Part shown: piece after piece, positions 52,635-61,236 of the stretch | How the letters are laid out: every line of letters begins with the position of its first letter | Numbering within the stretch: the first letter of the stretch is position 1 | Origin: Coprobacter fastidiosus | Lineage (GTDB): Bacteria; Bacteroidota; Bacteroidia; Bacteroidales; Coprobacteraceae | Direction of reading: 5' to 3' | DNA length: 64,000 bases | Assembly: GCF_030296935.1 (NCBI RefSeq) | Contig: NZ_AP028032.1 | Coordinates: forward strand, 1,984,001 to 2,048,000 | Notes under the pieces: generated by a model | Seen by the model: only the letters and a program-made list of their open reading frames with translations | Told to the model about the DNA's origin: nothing | The model's database searches: none | Translations under genes and position numbers: made by a program

Positions 52635-53991
52635 ATCATTATACTTTATCGGAGCAGGAGGAATCGGCATGAGTGCCTTGATTCGATATTTCCTAGCCAA
52701 AGGTTATCCTGTTGCCGGATATGACAAAACTCCATCCCCCCTCACAGAAGAGCTTATAAAAGAAGGTGCGCAAATCGTGTACGATGAAAACCCGATGTTG
52801 ATTCCCTCCGATTTCAAAAATCCGGGAAACACGTTGGTCGTATATACTCCGGCTGTTCCCGAATCCCATGCCGGAATGATATGGTTCAAAGAAAACAGCT
52901 TCGAAATCGTAAAACGCGCCCGGCTGCTCGGAATGATTACCCGTACAAGCAAGGGGTTATGTTTTGCCGGAACACATGGAAAAACGACCACATCCAGCAT
53001 GGCGGCACATATATTTGCACAATCTCCGGTAGGATGCAATGCCTTTCTCGGCGGAATACTGAAAAATTACGGCAGCAATCTGATTCTTTCCGATCACAGC
53101 GATCTGACAGTCATCGAAGCTGACGAATATGACCGTTCTTTCCACCAGCTAAGTCCGTATATGGCAGTAATTACTGCTGCCGATCCCGATCACTTAGATA
53201 TATACGGAAACGAAGATGCTTATCTGGAAAGTTTCCGATATTTCACGACATTGATACGACCGGGAGGTGTCCTTATCATAAAAAAGGGGATAAAGATTCG
53301 GCCCGACGTACAAAACGGAGTAACCGTTTATCATTATTCTATGAATGGCGGAGGAGATTTTTATGCCCAAAATATCCGTATCGGAAACGGACAAATCATT
53401 TTTGACTTTGTAACTCCGAAAGAGACAATTAAAGATATAGAGCTTGGCGTCCCTGTAAAAATAAATATCGAAAACAGCATTGCGGCAATGGCCATAGCCT
53501 GGTTGAACGGTGTATCGGCAACAGATATAAAAAATGCCGTCGCATCATTCCAAGGAGCAAAACGGCGTTTCGATTTTTGGATAAAACGAGATGATTTGGT
53601 AATGATCGACGATTATGCTCATCATCCGGATGAAATCAAAGCCAGCATCTCATCCGTTAAAGAACTTTATCCGGAGAAAAAAATCAGTGTCATTTTTCAA
53701 CCCCACCTCTACACGCGTACCCGGGATTTTGCTCCACAATTTGCAAAAGCACTGTCTCTTGCGGACGAATTGATTCTGTTGGATATTTATCCGGCACGGG
53801 AAGAACCGATTCCGGGTGTCACGTCCGAAATAATTTTTGATAAAGTAACTTGCAGAAATAAAGAACTTTGTCACAAAGATATGTTGTTAGAAAAAATAAA
53901 ACAACGTAACTTTGAAGTCCTAATTACATTGGGGGCCGGAGATATAGACCGCATGCTTCCTGAAATACGAGACACGCTGAACTATAAATGA
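52621..53991 (+). CDS. murC: UDP-MurNAc-alanine ligase MurC
   Basis: The cytoplasmic ligase adding the first L-alanine, 456 residues from the ATG at 52621 (MENYKSLYFIGAGGIGMS). The 14-residue longer frame has no family match and is rejected. The ATP loop is CFAGTHGKTTTSSMAAHIF near 120, EADEYDRSFHQLSP is near 175, and DYAHHPDEIKASISSVKELYP plus FQPHLYTRTRDF are near 335-365. Its stop overlaps the ftsQ start as ATGA. Confidence 0.96.
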   Translation: MENYKSLYFIGAGGIGMSALIRYFLAKGYPVAGYDKTPSPLTEELIKEGAQIVYDENPMLIPSDFKNPGNTLVVYTPAVPESHAGMIWFKENSFEIVKRARLLGMITRTSKGLCFAGTHGKTTTSSMAAHIFAQSPVGCNAFLGGILKNYGSNLILSDHSDLTVIEADEYDRSFHQLSPYMAVITAADPDHLDIYGNEDAYLESFRYFTTLIRPGGVLIIKKGIKIRPDVQNGVTVYHYSMNGGGDFYAQNIRIGNGQIIFDFVTPKETIKDIELGVPVKINIENSIAAMAIAWLNGVSATDIKNAVASFQGAKRRFDFWIKRDDLVMIDDYAHHPDEIKASISSVKELYPEKKISVIFQPHLYTRTRDFAPQFAKALSLADELILLDIYPAREEPIPGVTSEIIFDKVTCRNKELCHKDMLLEKIKQRNFEVLITLGAGDIDRMLPEIRDTLNYK

Positions 53992-54722
53992 AAAAGTTTT
54001 TTAAATACATACTTGTTTCATTATTGCCGGCATATCTGATTGCCAGCCTTGTTTTTTATGCATCAGCACATGACGAGCAGAAATGTTCGCGCATAGAAAT
54101 CACTTTGTTGGACAGCACCGATACCCATTTTACATCTGTTCAAGAAATCAAAAAACAGATCAAAGATGAAGGCATAGATCCTACGGGCAAACCATTAGGA
54201 AGCATCAACACCGAAAAAATGGAAAAGATTCTCAAAAAGAATCAACTAATAGCCCGTGCCGAATGTTATAAATCTCCGTCGGGGATTATTCGCATAGACA
54301 TAGAACAGCGTGTACCGATTATGCGGATTATCAGCGGATTTGAATCGTATTACATCGATGAAAACGGAGATATTATGCCGACAACATCTTCGTTTACAGC
54401 ATATTTGCCTTTAGCAACAGGATATATCACCCATTCCTACGCAAAATCGCAACTATATCCGATGGCCGTCTATCTGAAAAATAACCCGTTCTGGGATGCC
54501 CAGATCGAGCAAATATATGTTACGGAAAACAACGAGATAGAATTAATTCCTCGTATTGGGGATAACTTGATACTTTTGGGAAAAATTGATAACTTTGAAC
54601 AGAAACTCGAGAATCTGCAATGTTTATATGAACAAGCACTTTCCAAAGTAGGATGGAACAAATATGACACAATCAACCTGAAATATAACAATCAGGTGAT
54701 TTGTTCAAAAAGAGATAAATAA
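53988..54722 (+). CDS. ftsQ: Cell-division protein FtsQ/DivIB-like
   Basis: A bitopic inner-membrane divisome protein of 244 residues. A short cytoplasmic start is followed by one transmembrane helix (YILVSLLPAYLIASLVFYASA, near 6-26). The POTRA-like segment is CSRIEITLLDSTDTHFTSVQEIKKQI, and a beta domain has RIDIEQRVPIMRII and YYIDENGDIMPTT. Sequence is weakly conserved in this family, so the position between murC and ftsA carries much of the weight. It shares an ATGA overlap with murC and precedes ftsA by six bases. Confidence 0.92.
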   Translation: MKKFFKYILVSLLPAYLIASLVFYASAHDEQKCSRIEITLLDSTDTHFTSVQEIKKQIKDEGIDPTGKPLGSINTEKMEKILKKNQLIARAECYKSPSGIIRIDIEQRVPIMRIISGFESYYIDENGDIMPTTSSFTAYLPLATGYITHSYAKSQLYPMAVYLKNNPFWDAQIEQIYVTENNEIELIPRIGDNLILLGKIDNFEQKLENLQCLYEQALSKVGWNKYDTINLKYNNQVICSKRDK

Positions 54723-54728
54723 ACCGTT

Positions 54729-56090
54729 ATGGAAGCAGGGAAATACATAGTAGCAATAGAACTTGGGACATCAAAAATAGTCGGGATTGTCGGAGTTAAA
54801 AACGAAGACGGCAGATTAAATATTCTGGCTACGGAGAAAGAAGACTCCGCCGGCTGTATAAAGCGAGGATGTATCTTCAACGTCGAAGATACCGCCTCTA
54901 AAATACAGAAAATCATCAAAAAACTCGAAAACAGGCTTTCTCTCAAGATCACAAAAGTATATGTCGGTGTCGGCGGGCAATCGGTGCACTCGATCAGTCA
55001 TTCCGTTTTCCGGCAATTGGCAGAGGATACTCCTATTACCGATATGATCATCAACTCCCTGCATGCCGAGAGCCGGAGTTTCCCGGTCGCCAATGCAGAA
55101 ATTATGGACGTCATTCCCAATGAATATACAATCGACAATCATTTGGAAACTCAACCTAAAGGCACTTATGCCTCAGAAATCGAAGCCCATTTACAACTTG
55201 TAGTAGGACGTCCGTCTATAAAGAAAAATATAAACCGTTGCATCGTCGAACGGCTGAAACTTCCCATAGCCGGCTATATAATGTCGGTGCATGCAGATGC
55301 CGCCGCCTTATTAGACGATGAAGAAAAGAGTCTGGGGTGCGCCTTGATCAATTTCGGAGCAGGAACAACCACACTATCCATCTATAAAGACAATTTTCTG
55401 AGATATGTAGTGACGATTCCATTCGGCGGACGCAATATTACACAAGATATCAGCAGCCTGAATATTCTGATGTCGGAAGCCGAACGACTGAAATTGGCCT
55501 TCGGGTGCGCCATCAACAATGGAGAAGAACCCAAAGGTATCGGAATAGAAGGTATTGATTCTTCTAAAATCAATTATCAAGAATTATGCCGTGTAACAGA
55601 AGCCCGTATTGAGGAAATCGTTGCCAATATTGTCGAACAAATCAAAGAATCGGGATATAAAGACCAGTTATCGGCAGGTATCATTTTAACCGGTGGTGCA
55701 TCGCTACTGAAAGAACTGCCCGAACTTCTTGCCCGAGAAACAAAAATGTCGGTACAACGGGGTAATCTTCAAAAAGGAATTACATTCTCTGGACATCAAG
55801 AAGGCGGTTTGACGGCTTATTCACAAGCGATAGGATTGCTTTTATTAGGTGAAGAGAATTGCGTAGAGAAACCTATCACCCCAAAAACAGAACCGACTGT
55901 AGAAGAACCGGAGAAGCCCGAAAATAAAGAAATCTCAGACGAAAAGAAAAAGAAAGAACATGAGAAAAAACCGAAAAAATCATGGAATATTTTCGGGGCT
56001 ATTGAAAAAATGACCGATAAAGTCATCAGTTCTACTGAAAACTTTTTAACAGATGAGGAAGATGCAAACCCTCCTCGAAAAAAAAATTAA
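54729..56090 (+). CDS. ftsA: Cell-division actin-like protein FtsA
   Basis: The actin-family membrane anchor of the FtsZ ring, 453 residues. ATPase phosphate-1 loop: VAIELGTSKIVGIVG near 10. The SHS2/1C insert follows near 85-170 (VYVGVGGQSVHSISHSVFRQL). Phosphate-2 CALINFGAGTTTLSIY is near 205, and the adenosine motif AGIILTGGASLLKELPEL near 320. The C-terminal 60 residues are a lysine/glutamate-rich linker and an amphipathic segment (WNIFGAIEKMTDKV) that may contact membrane. The motif in ILTGGAS is intact. Confidence 0.96.
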   Translation: MEAGKYIVAIELGTSKIVGIVGVKNEDGRLNILATEKEDSAGCIKRGCIFNVEDTASKIQKIIKKLENRLSLKITKVYVGVGGQSVHSISHSVFRQLAEDTPITDMIINSLHAESRSFPVANAEIMDVIPNEYTIDNHLETQPKGTYASEIEAHLQLVVGRPSIKKNINRCIVERLKLPIAGYIMSVHADAAALLDDEEKSLGCALINFGAGTTTLSIYKDNFLRYVVTIPFGGRNITQDISSLNILMSEAERLKLAFGCAINNGEEPKGIGIEGIDSSKINYQELCRVTEARIEEIVANIVEQIKESGYKDQLSAGIILTGGASLLKELPELLARETKMSVQRGNLQKGITFSGHQEGGLTAYSQAIGLLLLGEENCVEKPITPKTEPTVEEPEKPENKEISDEKKKKEHEKKPKKSWNIFGAIEKMTDKVISSTENFLTDEEDANPPRKKN

Positions 56091-56139
56091 TACGGAGTAT
56101 TGATCTCAGACCATTCATGAAATTAAAATCACAACGGCT

Positions 56140-57507
56140 ATGGATGAAACTATCGACATAAATAATACACTTCCCTTTGAGGGAGGAAACCCTTCTCCTT
56201 CGATCATTAAAGTGATCGGAGTCGGCGGTGGTGGCGGCAATGCCGTAAACCACATGTACAAAACCGGAATAGAGGATGTTACATTCGTTCTCTGTAATAC
56301 CGACCGACAAGCTTTAGCAAATTCGGACATTCCCCGAAAATTGCAAATCGGAAAAGGCCGGGGAGCCGGATTGGGAGCTGGCGGTATTCCTCCTAAAGGA
56401 AGAGAAGCTGCAGAAGAAAGTATAGATGAAATTACCGAACTGTTCAATGACGGAACTCAAATGGCTTTTATTACGGCCGGAATGGGTGGAGGAACAGGAA
56501 CAGGTGCAGCTCCGATCGTAGCCAAAGTCGCCAAAGATTTGGGTATTCTTACCGTCGGAATCGTAACGATTCCGTTCATTTTCGAAGGCCGAAAAAAGAT
56601 ACAACAAGCATGGGTCGGTGTCGAAGAAATGCGGAAAAACGTAGATGCACTACTCGTAATCAATAACGAACGACTCCGGGAAATTTATCCGGACTTGAAC
56701 TTTATGAACGCTTTTGCCAAAGCCGATGATACATTGACTATCGCAGCAAAAAGTATCGCAGAAATCATTACGATAGAGGGGCGCATAAATCTCGACTTCG
56801 CCGATGTAAAAACCACATTGAAAAATGGTGGTGTAGCCATTATGAGCAGCGGATACGGTAAAGGGGAGAAGCGTGTAACCAAAGCGATCGAAGATGCATT
56901 GAACTCTCCTCTTCTAAACGATGACAACGTATTCGATGCTAAACGGGTACTGTTCAACCTTTATTTCAGCCCTGAAGACCAAGATCAGGTAAAAATGGAA
57001 GAGATGAACGAAGTAAACGAGTTCATGTCTAAATTTAACGATGATGTCGAAGTCATCTGGGGTGCGGCATTCGACAATTCACTCAAGGATACGATGAAAA
57101 TTACGATTCTGGCAACAGGATTCGGATCAAGTGCATTACCCGGCCGACCGCAATACGCAGAGATAGAAAATCCTTGGGAGATTCCTTCGGATGAACATCC
57201 GGAAGAAAAAAACGAACAGATACCGAATAATAAAGAAAATATTATAGAGCAAATCTACGGGCAAAAGGCTGCCGATGAGATGAAACGTACCAAAGCTCGG
57301 GCTTCATTCGCCATCTTGTCGATAGACCAAATGGATAACGACACGATACTGGAAATGATCGATAAATCCCCGACTTACAACAGAACCCCGCAATTCAAAT
57401 CCCAGCTGGAAAAAGCAATGGAAAATAAAGCCGAAGAGCAGGAAAGCGTAATTTCGGTACAAACTTCCGAAAAGGATAATAACCCGAACGGGAGAATATT
57501 ATTTTAA
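56140..57507 (+). CDS. ftsZ: Cell-division tubulin FtsZ
   Basis: The GTPase that forms the division ring, 455 residues. A 20-residue leader precedes [18 protein letters not shown]. The tubulin signature is [18 protein letters not shown] near 115. The T7 catalytic loop is visible as [15 protein letters not shown] with the aspartates near 215. The globular part ends near 330. A long variable C-terminal linker follows, rich in glutamate, and the end [21 protein letters not shown] is Bacteroidota-like. The final residues NPNGRILF differ from the classical FtsA-binding peptide of proteobacteria. It lies 49 bases after ftsA. Confidence 0.97.
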   Translation: MDETIDINNTLPFEGGNPSPSIIKVIGVGGGGGNAVNHMYKTGIEDVTFVLCNTDRQALANSDIPRKLQIGKGRGAGLGAGGIPPKGREAAEESIDEITELFNDGTQMAFITAGMGGGTGTGAAPIVAKVAKDLGILTVGIVTIPFIFEGRKKIQQAWVGVEEMRKNVDALLVINNERLREIYPDLNFMNAFAKADDTLTIAAKSIAEIITIEGRINLDFADVKTTLKNGGVAIMSSGYGKGEKRVTKAIEDALNSPLLNDDNVFDAKRVLFNLYFSPEDQDQVKMEEMNEVNEFMSKFNDDVEVIWGAAFDNSLKDTMKITILATGFGSSALPGRPQYAEIENPWEIPSDEHPEEKNEQIPNNKENIIEQIYGQKAADEMKRTKARASFAILSIDQMDNDTILEMIDKSPTYNRTPQFKSQLEKAMENKAEEQESVISVQTSEKDNNPNGRILF

Positions 57508-57536
57508 AATAAATTGAACTTAAATACTACAAACAA

Positions 57537-57986
57537 ATGAGCCTATTTGATCAAATCAGCAGCGATATAAAAGCTGCTATGCTGGCAAGAGACAAACAGA
57601 GACTGGAAGCTCTGCGTGGTGTAAAAAAAGAATTTCTGGAAGCTAAAACGGCAAAAGGATCGGACGGAGATCTGCCCGATGAAACAGCAATGAAGATTTT
57701 AGTAAAAATGGTAAAACAGCGCAAGGACAGTGCACAAATATATATCGAGCAAAACCGTCCGGAATTAGCGGAAGGTGAATTAGCAGAAGCTAAAATCATA
57801 GAAGAGTATTTGCCGCAACAAATGACAGAAGAGGAACTGAAAACAGCATTAAAAGCCATCATAGCCGAAACCGGTGCTACTTCGGCAAAAGATATGGGCA
57901 AAGTCATGGGTATAGCAACCAAACAATTGGCAGGGAAAGCCGAAGGAAAAGCTATCTCGGCAAAAGTAAAAGAATTACTTGCCTAA
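57537..57986 (+). CDS. GatB/YqeY domain protein
   Basis: A 149-residue cytoplasmic protein of the GatB/YqeY family, the tRNA-binding tail domain of amidotransferase GatB occurring alone. Landmarks are SDIKAAMLARDKQRLEALRGVKKEF, DETAMKILVKMVKQRKDSAQIYIEQNR, EAKIIEEYLPQQMTEEEL and GKVMGIATKQLAGKAEGK. A role linked to tRNA quality is inferred from the fold. It follows ftsZ by 29 bases and overlaps nothing, so it probably shares the cluster transcript. Confidence 0.92.
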   Translation: MSLFDQISSDIKAAMLARDKQRLEALRGVKKEFLEAKTAKGSDGDLPDETAMKILVKMVKQRKDSAQIYIEQNRPELAEGELAEAKIIEEYLPQQMTEEELKTALKAIIAETGATSAKDMGKVMGIATKQLAGKAEGKAISAKVKELLA

Positions 57987-58014
57987 TCTATTCACGAACA
58001 AAACATTATGTTAT

Positions 58015-59286
58015 ATGTTAACACTTGCTGCTATTAAAGAAAATCCCGAAGAAATCATTCGGAAATTAGCAAAAAAACATTTCGACGCAAAAGACGCGAT
58101 CGAAAAAGTGCTGGATCTGGACAAAACAAGACGGACGTCTCAAGCAGAATTGGATACTCGTCTGTCTGAATTGAAAACTCTTTCCGCCCAAGTAGGCCAG
58201 CTAATGAAAGAAGGGAAAAAAGCCGAAGCCGAAACGGTTAAAAATAAAGTTTCCGAACTAAAAGAACACAATAAAACGCTCGAAGCAAATATGAAAAATG
58301 CTGAAGCGGAAATTACGGAAATTTTGTTATCCGTACCCAATACTCCATGTGACATGGTTCCAGAAGGAAAGAGTGCTGAAGATAACGTTGTCGTACGAGA
58401 AGGCGGTCCTATGCCCGATTTGGGAGAAGACGCTCTCCCCCATTGGGAATTGGCAAAAAAATATGACTTGATCGATTTTGAATTAGGTGTAAAGATTACA
58501 GGAGCAGGTTTCCCGGTTTATAAAGGTAAAGGAGCACGTCTGCAACGGGCTCTGATCAGTTTCTTTCTGGATAATGCTCGGGAAGCCGGATATTTAGAAA
58601 TACAACCGCCTTATGTCGTTAATGCGGCATCGGGATACGGGACAGGGCAATTACCCGACAAAGAGGGACAAATGTACCATTGTAACGAAGACGACTTATA
58701 TTTGATTCCGACAGCAGAAGTCCCGGTTACCAATCTTTATCGAGATGTAATTTTCAACGAAGAAGATTTGCCGATAAAAAATACGGCATACTCTGCTTGC
58801 TTCCGCCGTGAAGCCGGCTCATACGGGAAAGACGTAAGAGGGTTGAACCGTCTGCACCAATTCGACAAAGTCGAAATCGTACAGATACAACATCCCGACC
58901 ACTCTTATGAAGCTTTAGACGAAATGATCGCTCATGTTCAAAGCCTGGTCGAAAAGCTGGAATTACCTTGGCATATCCTGCGTCTCTGCGGAGGAGATAT
59001 GAGTTTTACTTCTGCCATTACTTATGACTTCGAAGTATTCTCTGCAGCCCAAAAACGATGGTTAGAGGTAAGTTCTGTTTCTAATTTTGAAAGCTATCAG
59101 GCAAACCGTCTGAAGTGCCGTTTCCGTACCAATGATAAGAAAACCCGATTGGTGCATACTCTTAACGGCAGTGCTTTGGCTTTACCTCGTATCGTAGCAG
59201 CTTTGCTCGAAAATAACCAAACTCCGGAAGGAATCCGCATTCCCAAAGCATTAGTTCCTTATACGGGCTTTGATATTATCGACTAA
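58015..59286 (+). CDS. serS: Seryl-tRNA synthetase
   Basis: A class II aminoacyl-tRNA synthetase of 423 residues from the ATG at 58015 (MLTLAAIKENPEEI). The 12-residue longer frame starting at 57979 overlaps the previous stop and is unlikely. The N-terminal coiled-coil arm spans about residues 30-105 (LDTRLSELKTLSAQVGQLMKEG and following). The class II core shows TAEVPVTNLYRDV, FRREAGSYGKDVRGLNRLHQFDKVE (motif 2) and NGSALALPRIVAALLENNQ (motif 3). A strong terminator closes the cluster. Confidence 0.97.
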   Translation: MLTLAAIKENPEEIIRKLAKKHFDAKDAIEKVLDLDKTRRTSQAELDTRLSELKTLSAQVGQLMKEGKKAEAETVKNKVSELKEHNKTLEANMKNAEAEITEILLSVPNTPCDMVPEGKSAEDNVVVREGGPMPDLGEDALPHWELAKKYDLIDFELGVKITGAGFPVYKGKGARLQRALISFFLDNAREAGYLEIQPPYVVNAASGYGTGQLPDKEGQMYHCNEDDLYLIPTAEVPVTNLYRDVIFNEEDLPIKNTAYSACFRREAGSYGKDVRGLNRLHQFDKVEIVQIQHPDHSYEALDEMIAHVQSLVEKLELPWHILRLCGGDMSFTSAITYDFEVFSAAQKRWLEVSSVSNFESYQANRLKCRFRTNDKKTRLVHTLNGSALALPRIVAALLENNQTPEGIRIPKALVPYTGFDIID

Positions 59287-59351
59287 AAAATCAACACTCC
59301 TATCGAAAGGAGAAATCGAAAATATTTTCAAAACTGAAAATCAACAATCAC

Positions 59352-59399
59352 AAAAGAGCCATATCAAACTCTATTTTTGAGTAAGGATATGGCTCTTTT
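59352..59399. terminator. Intrinsic terminator after serS
   Basis: AAAAGAGCCATATC (59352-59365) and GATATGGCTCTTTT (59386-59399) form a 14-bp perfect stem. The loop contains ACTC and GAGT, which extend it. As on one side and Ts on the other let it serve the opposing operon too. Confidence 0.93.
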
Positions 59400-59560
59400 C
59401 ATTACAAAATTTCAGAGTCTTTTTACACTTCCCAATAAGAGCATTTTATCAGATTATCTTTTCGTTTTCTTTTGGACAGCTTTCCCGTTTTCACTCTCAG
59501 AAAAACATCCTTGAAAAAAGCTCTCAAACCCGATACGATCAAAATTAAACACTCTCTTAG

Positions 59561-60046
59561 TTATTCTTTCAAAAGAAATTCATCGATAATTTTCTTGAAT
59601 TCTTCTTTCCCGATAGCTCCTTGTATCATCTGCGGTTGTCCGTTCATCGGGATAAATAACAGCGAAGGAATAGAACGAATGCCAAAATCAGCAGCCAACT
59701 CCTGCTCTTGATCTGTATCGATTTTATAAATATAAATCTGATCTTTATATTCCTTTGCCAAATCATCTAAAATCGGAGCAACAGCTTTACACGGACCGCA
59801 CCAAGTGGCATAAAAATCTATGATTGCCGGCTTATCTCCACGATATACCCATGTGTCCGGATTCTTTTCATAATCCGCCACCTTATCCAAAAACTGTACT
59901 TTATTCAGGTGAACCGGAACATTTTCCGGCTCACTACTTAAAACGGATTGTGTCTCATCCGAAATATTCTCTTTTTCCGGCTTACTTTGTCCATTACAGG
60001 CCACAAATAAAGGAAACAGTAAAAATGCGAATACAAAATTTTTCAT
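59561..60046 (-). CDS. Thioredoxin-fold lipoprotein
   Basis: A membrane-anchored thioredoxin of 161 residues from the ATG at 60046; the longer frame to 60124 would overlap the upstream gene. The signal MKNFVFAFLLFPLFVAC carries a lipobox with the cysteine at 17. The catalytic site is FYATWCGPCKAVAP near 80, followed by the YKIDTDQEQELAADFGIRSIPSLLF fold with the cis-proline. The fold is periplasmic thiol-reducing or disulfide-exchange in type. It is the last gene of an operon with a CoA-disulfide-reductase-like protein and a MarR-like regulator, so a role in periplasmic redox or sulfur stress is likely. Confidence 0.9.
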   Translation of the reverse strand: MKNFVFAFLLFPLFVACNGQSKPEKENISDETQSVLSSEPENVPVHLNKVQFLDKVADYEKNPDTWVYRGDKPAIIDFYATWCGPCKAVAPILDDLAKEYKDQIYIYKIDTDQEQELAADFGIRSIPSLLFIPMNGQPQMIQGAIGKEEFKKIIDEFLLKE

Positions 60047-60065
60047 AACCAACCTTGTCTTATAA

Positions 60066-60431
60066 TTACCTTCTGTTACAATTTTTTTCAAATATCGGCT
60101 GCAAAATATCCGGTACAGGAACACTTCCGCAAACCATTCCCTGCAAACATTCCCGACCTTTTACCGTCAAATGAAAATACATCTGACGCTTATCCCGTTC
60201 TCCTAAAACACGTTCTATCAATCCTTTTCCTTCAACCGAACCTATCATTTTCGAAGTATGGGAACAAGTCATTCCCGTACTTTCCGCAATTTCGCCGGAC
60301 GATAGAGATGCATTTTCTAAACAACAAAGTACCATCGCTTCATTCAGCCCTACTCCATGTACTTTCTCAAAATCCCGTTCGAAGTCGTTTAACGCCCGGT
60401 ATATATCCCGCATAATACATATATTTCTCAT
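60066..60431 (-). CDS. Cysteine-rich MarR-family transcriptional regulator
   Basis: A 121-residue winged-helix protein with the MarR-like order: helix LNEAMVLCCLENASLSSGEIAEST, recognition helix MTCSHTSKMIGSVEGKGLIER and wing VLGERDKRQMYFHLTVKGRE. A shorter start at 60413 is possible. It has seven cysteines (six with the shorter start), among them the CC pair and the C of TCSHTS, unusually many for this size. It sits in the redox operon, six bases after the TusA-DsrE frame and 19 bases before the thioredoxin lipoprotein. Inference: a thiol- or persulfide-responsive repressor of its own operon. Confidence 0.82.
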   Translation of the reverse strand: MRNICIMRDIYRALNDFERDFEKVHGVGLNEAMVLCCLENASLSSGEIAESTGMTCSHTSKMIGSVEGKGLIERVLGERDKRQMYFHLTVKGRECLQGMVCGSVPVPDILQPIFEKNCNRR

Positions 60432-60437
60432 AACTCC

Positions 60438-61157
60438 TTAAATAAAAAGATTCACATTAGATTCATCCGCCTTAGCCATATATGTAGCTACTCCGCCTAC
60501 AGAAACCTCATCCAACAACTCTTCGGGATGTATGCCCATAACATCCATAGACATTTGGCAAGCAATAAACTCTACTCCGTTTTCCAAAGCCTGACGTCGC
60601 ATAGATTCTAACGAATCTACACCTTTCTTACTCATCAAAAAGCGCATCATACGTCTACCCAATCCTCCCATATTCATTTTGGAAAGTTTGAGTTTCAAAG
60701 AGTCCGAAGGCAGCATAAATCCGAACATCCTGCCAAAAATATCTTTCTTAACCTTTGGTTTTATCTCCTTCTTTATAACATTCAGACCCCAGAACGTAAA
60801 AAACAAAGTCACCTTTCCTCCTGTTGCAGCCGCACCGTTTGCCAATACAAATGTAGCCAAAGCCTTATCCAAATCATCGCTAAACAGAATAAAAGTTTTC
60901 CCTTTGGGAGTAGTACTACATACCGACTGAACGTCCACATCTTTCTTCACATTCTTTTCAACTACAGTCGAGAATCTTCCCGATGCTTCCGTTTGAGCGA
61001 TAAGCTTATGCCCTGTCTGCTTACACCACGCAGCACTGTCTCTTAAGAAACCCGGATCAGAGGAAATCAACTCTACACGTTCTCCCGGCGCTATCTCATC
61101 GATACTTTTCTTCAGTTTGAGTATAGACCCCGGACATTGCAATCCGCACGCATCCAC
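60438..61157 (-). CDS. TusA-DsrE part of a CoA-disulfide-reductase-like fusion, separated by frameshift
   Basis: A C-terminal fragment of 239 residues. TusA part (about 1-70): DACGLQCPGSILKLKK with the sulfur-carrier cysteine in CPGS, then LISSDPGFLRDSAAWCKQTGH. DsrE2-like part (about 80-239): TFILFSDDLDKALATFVLANGAA, LFFTFWGLNVIKKE and FIACQMSMDVMGIHPEEL. The GTG used as start is an internal codon of the full-length form: in-frame coding sequence (SPEIPQCELDAVIQ and on) continues upstream to about 61242. A frameshift there separates it from the oxidoreductase-rhodanese part. Full length would be about 820 residues, the size of the single-chain homologues in related genera. Confidence 0.85.
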   Translation of the reverse strand: MDACGLQCPGSILKLKKSIDEIAPGERVELISSDPGFLRDSAAWCKQTGHKLIAQTEASGRFSTVVEKNVKKDVDVQSVCSTTPKGKTFILFSDDLDKALATFVLANGAAATGGKVTLFFTFWGLNVIKKEIKPKVKKDIFGRMFGFMLPSDSLKLKLSKMNMGGLGRRMMRFLMSKKGVDSLESMRRQALENGVEFIACQMSMDVMGIHPEELLDEVSVGGVATYMAKADESNVNLFI

Positions 61158-61236
61158 AGTTAAGACGCCAACTGGCTTTTGCGCTTTCTGATTATCGATA
61201 TCCTGAATAACCGCATCCAGTTCACACTGCGGAATT

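Noticed and set aside
61157-61157. GTG at 61157 as a genuine start of an independent TusA-DsrE gene
   Set aside because: Coding sequence continues upstream in the same frame to the GA tract, and VDACGLQCPGS is internal in the full-length fusion.
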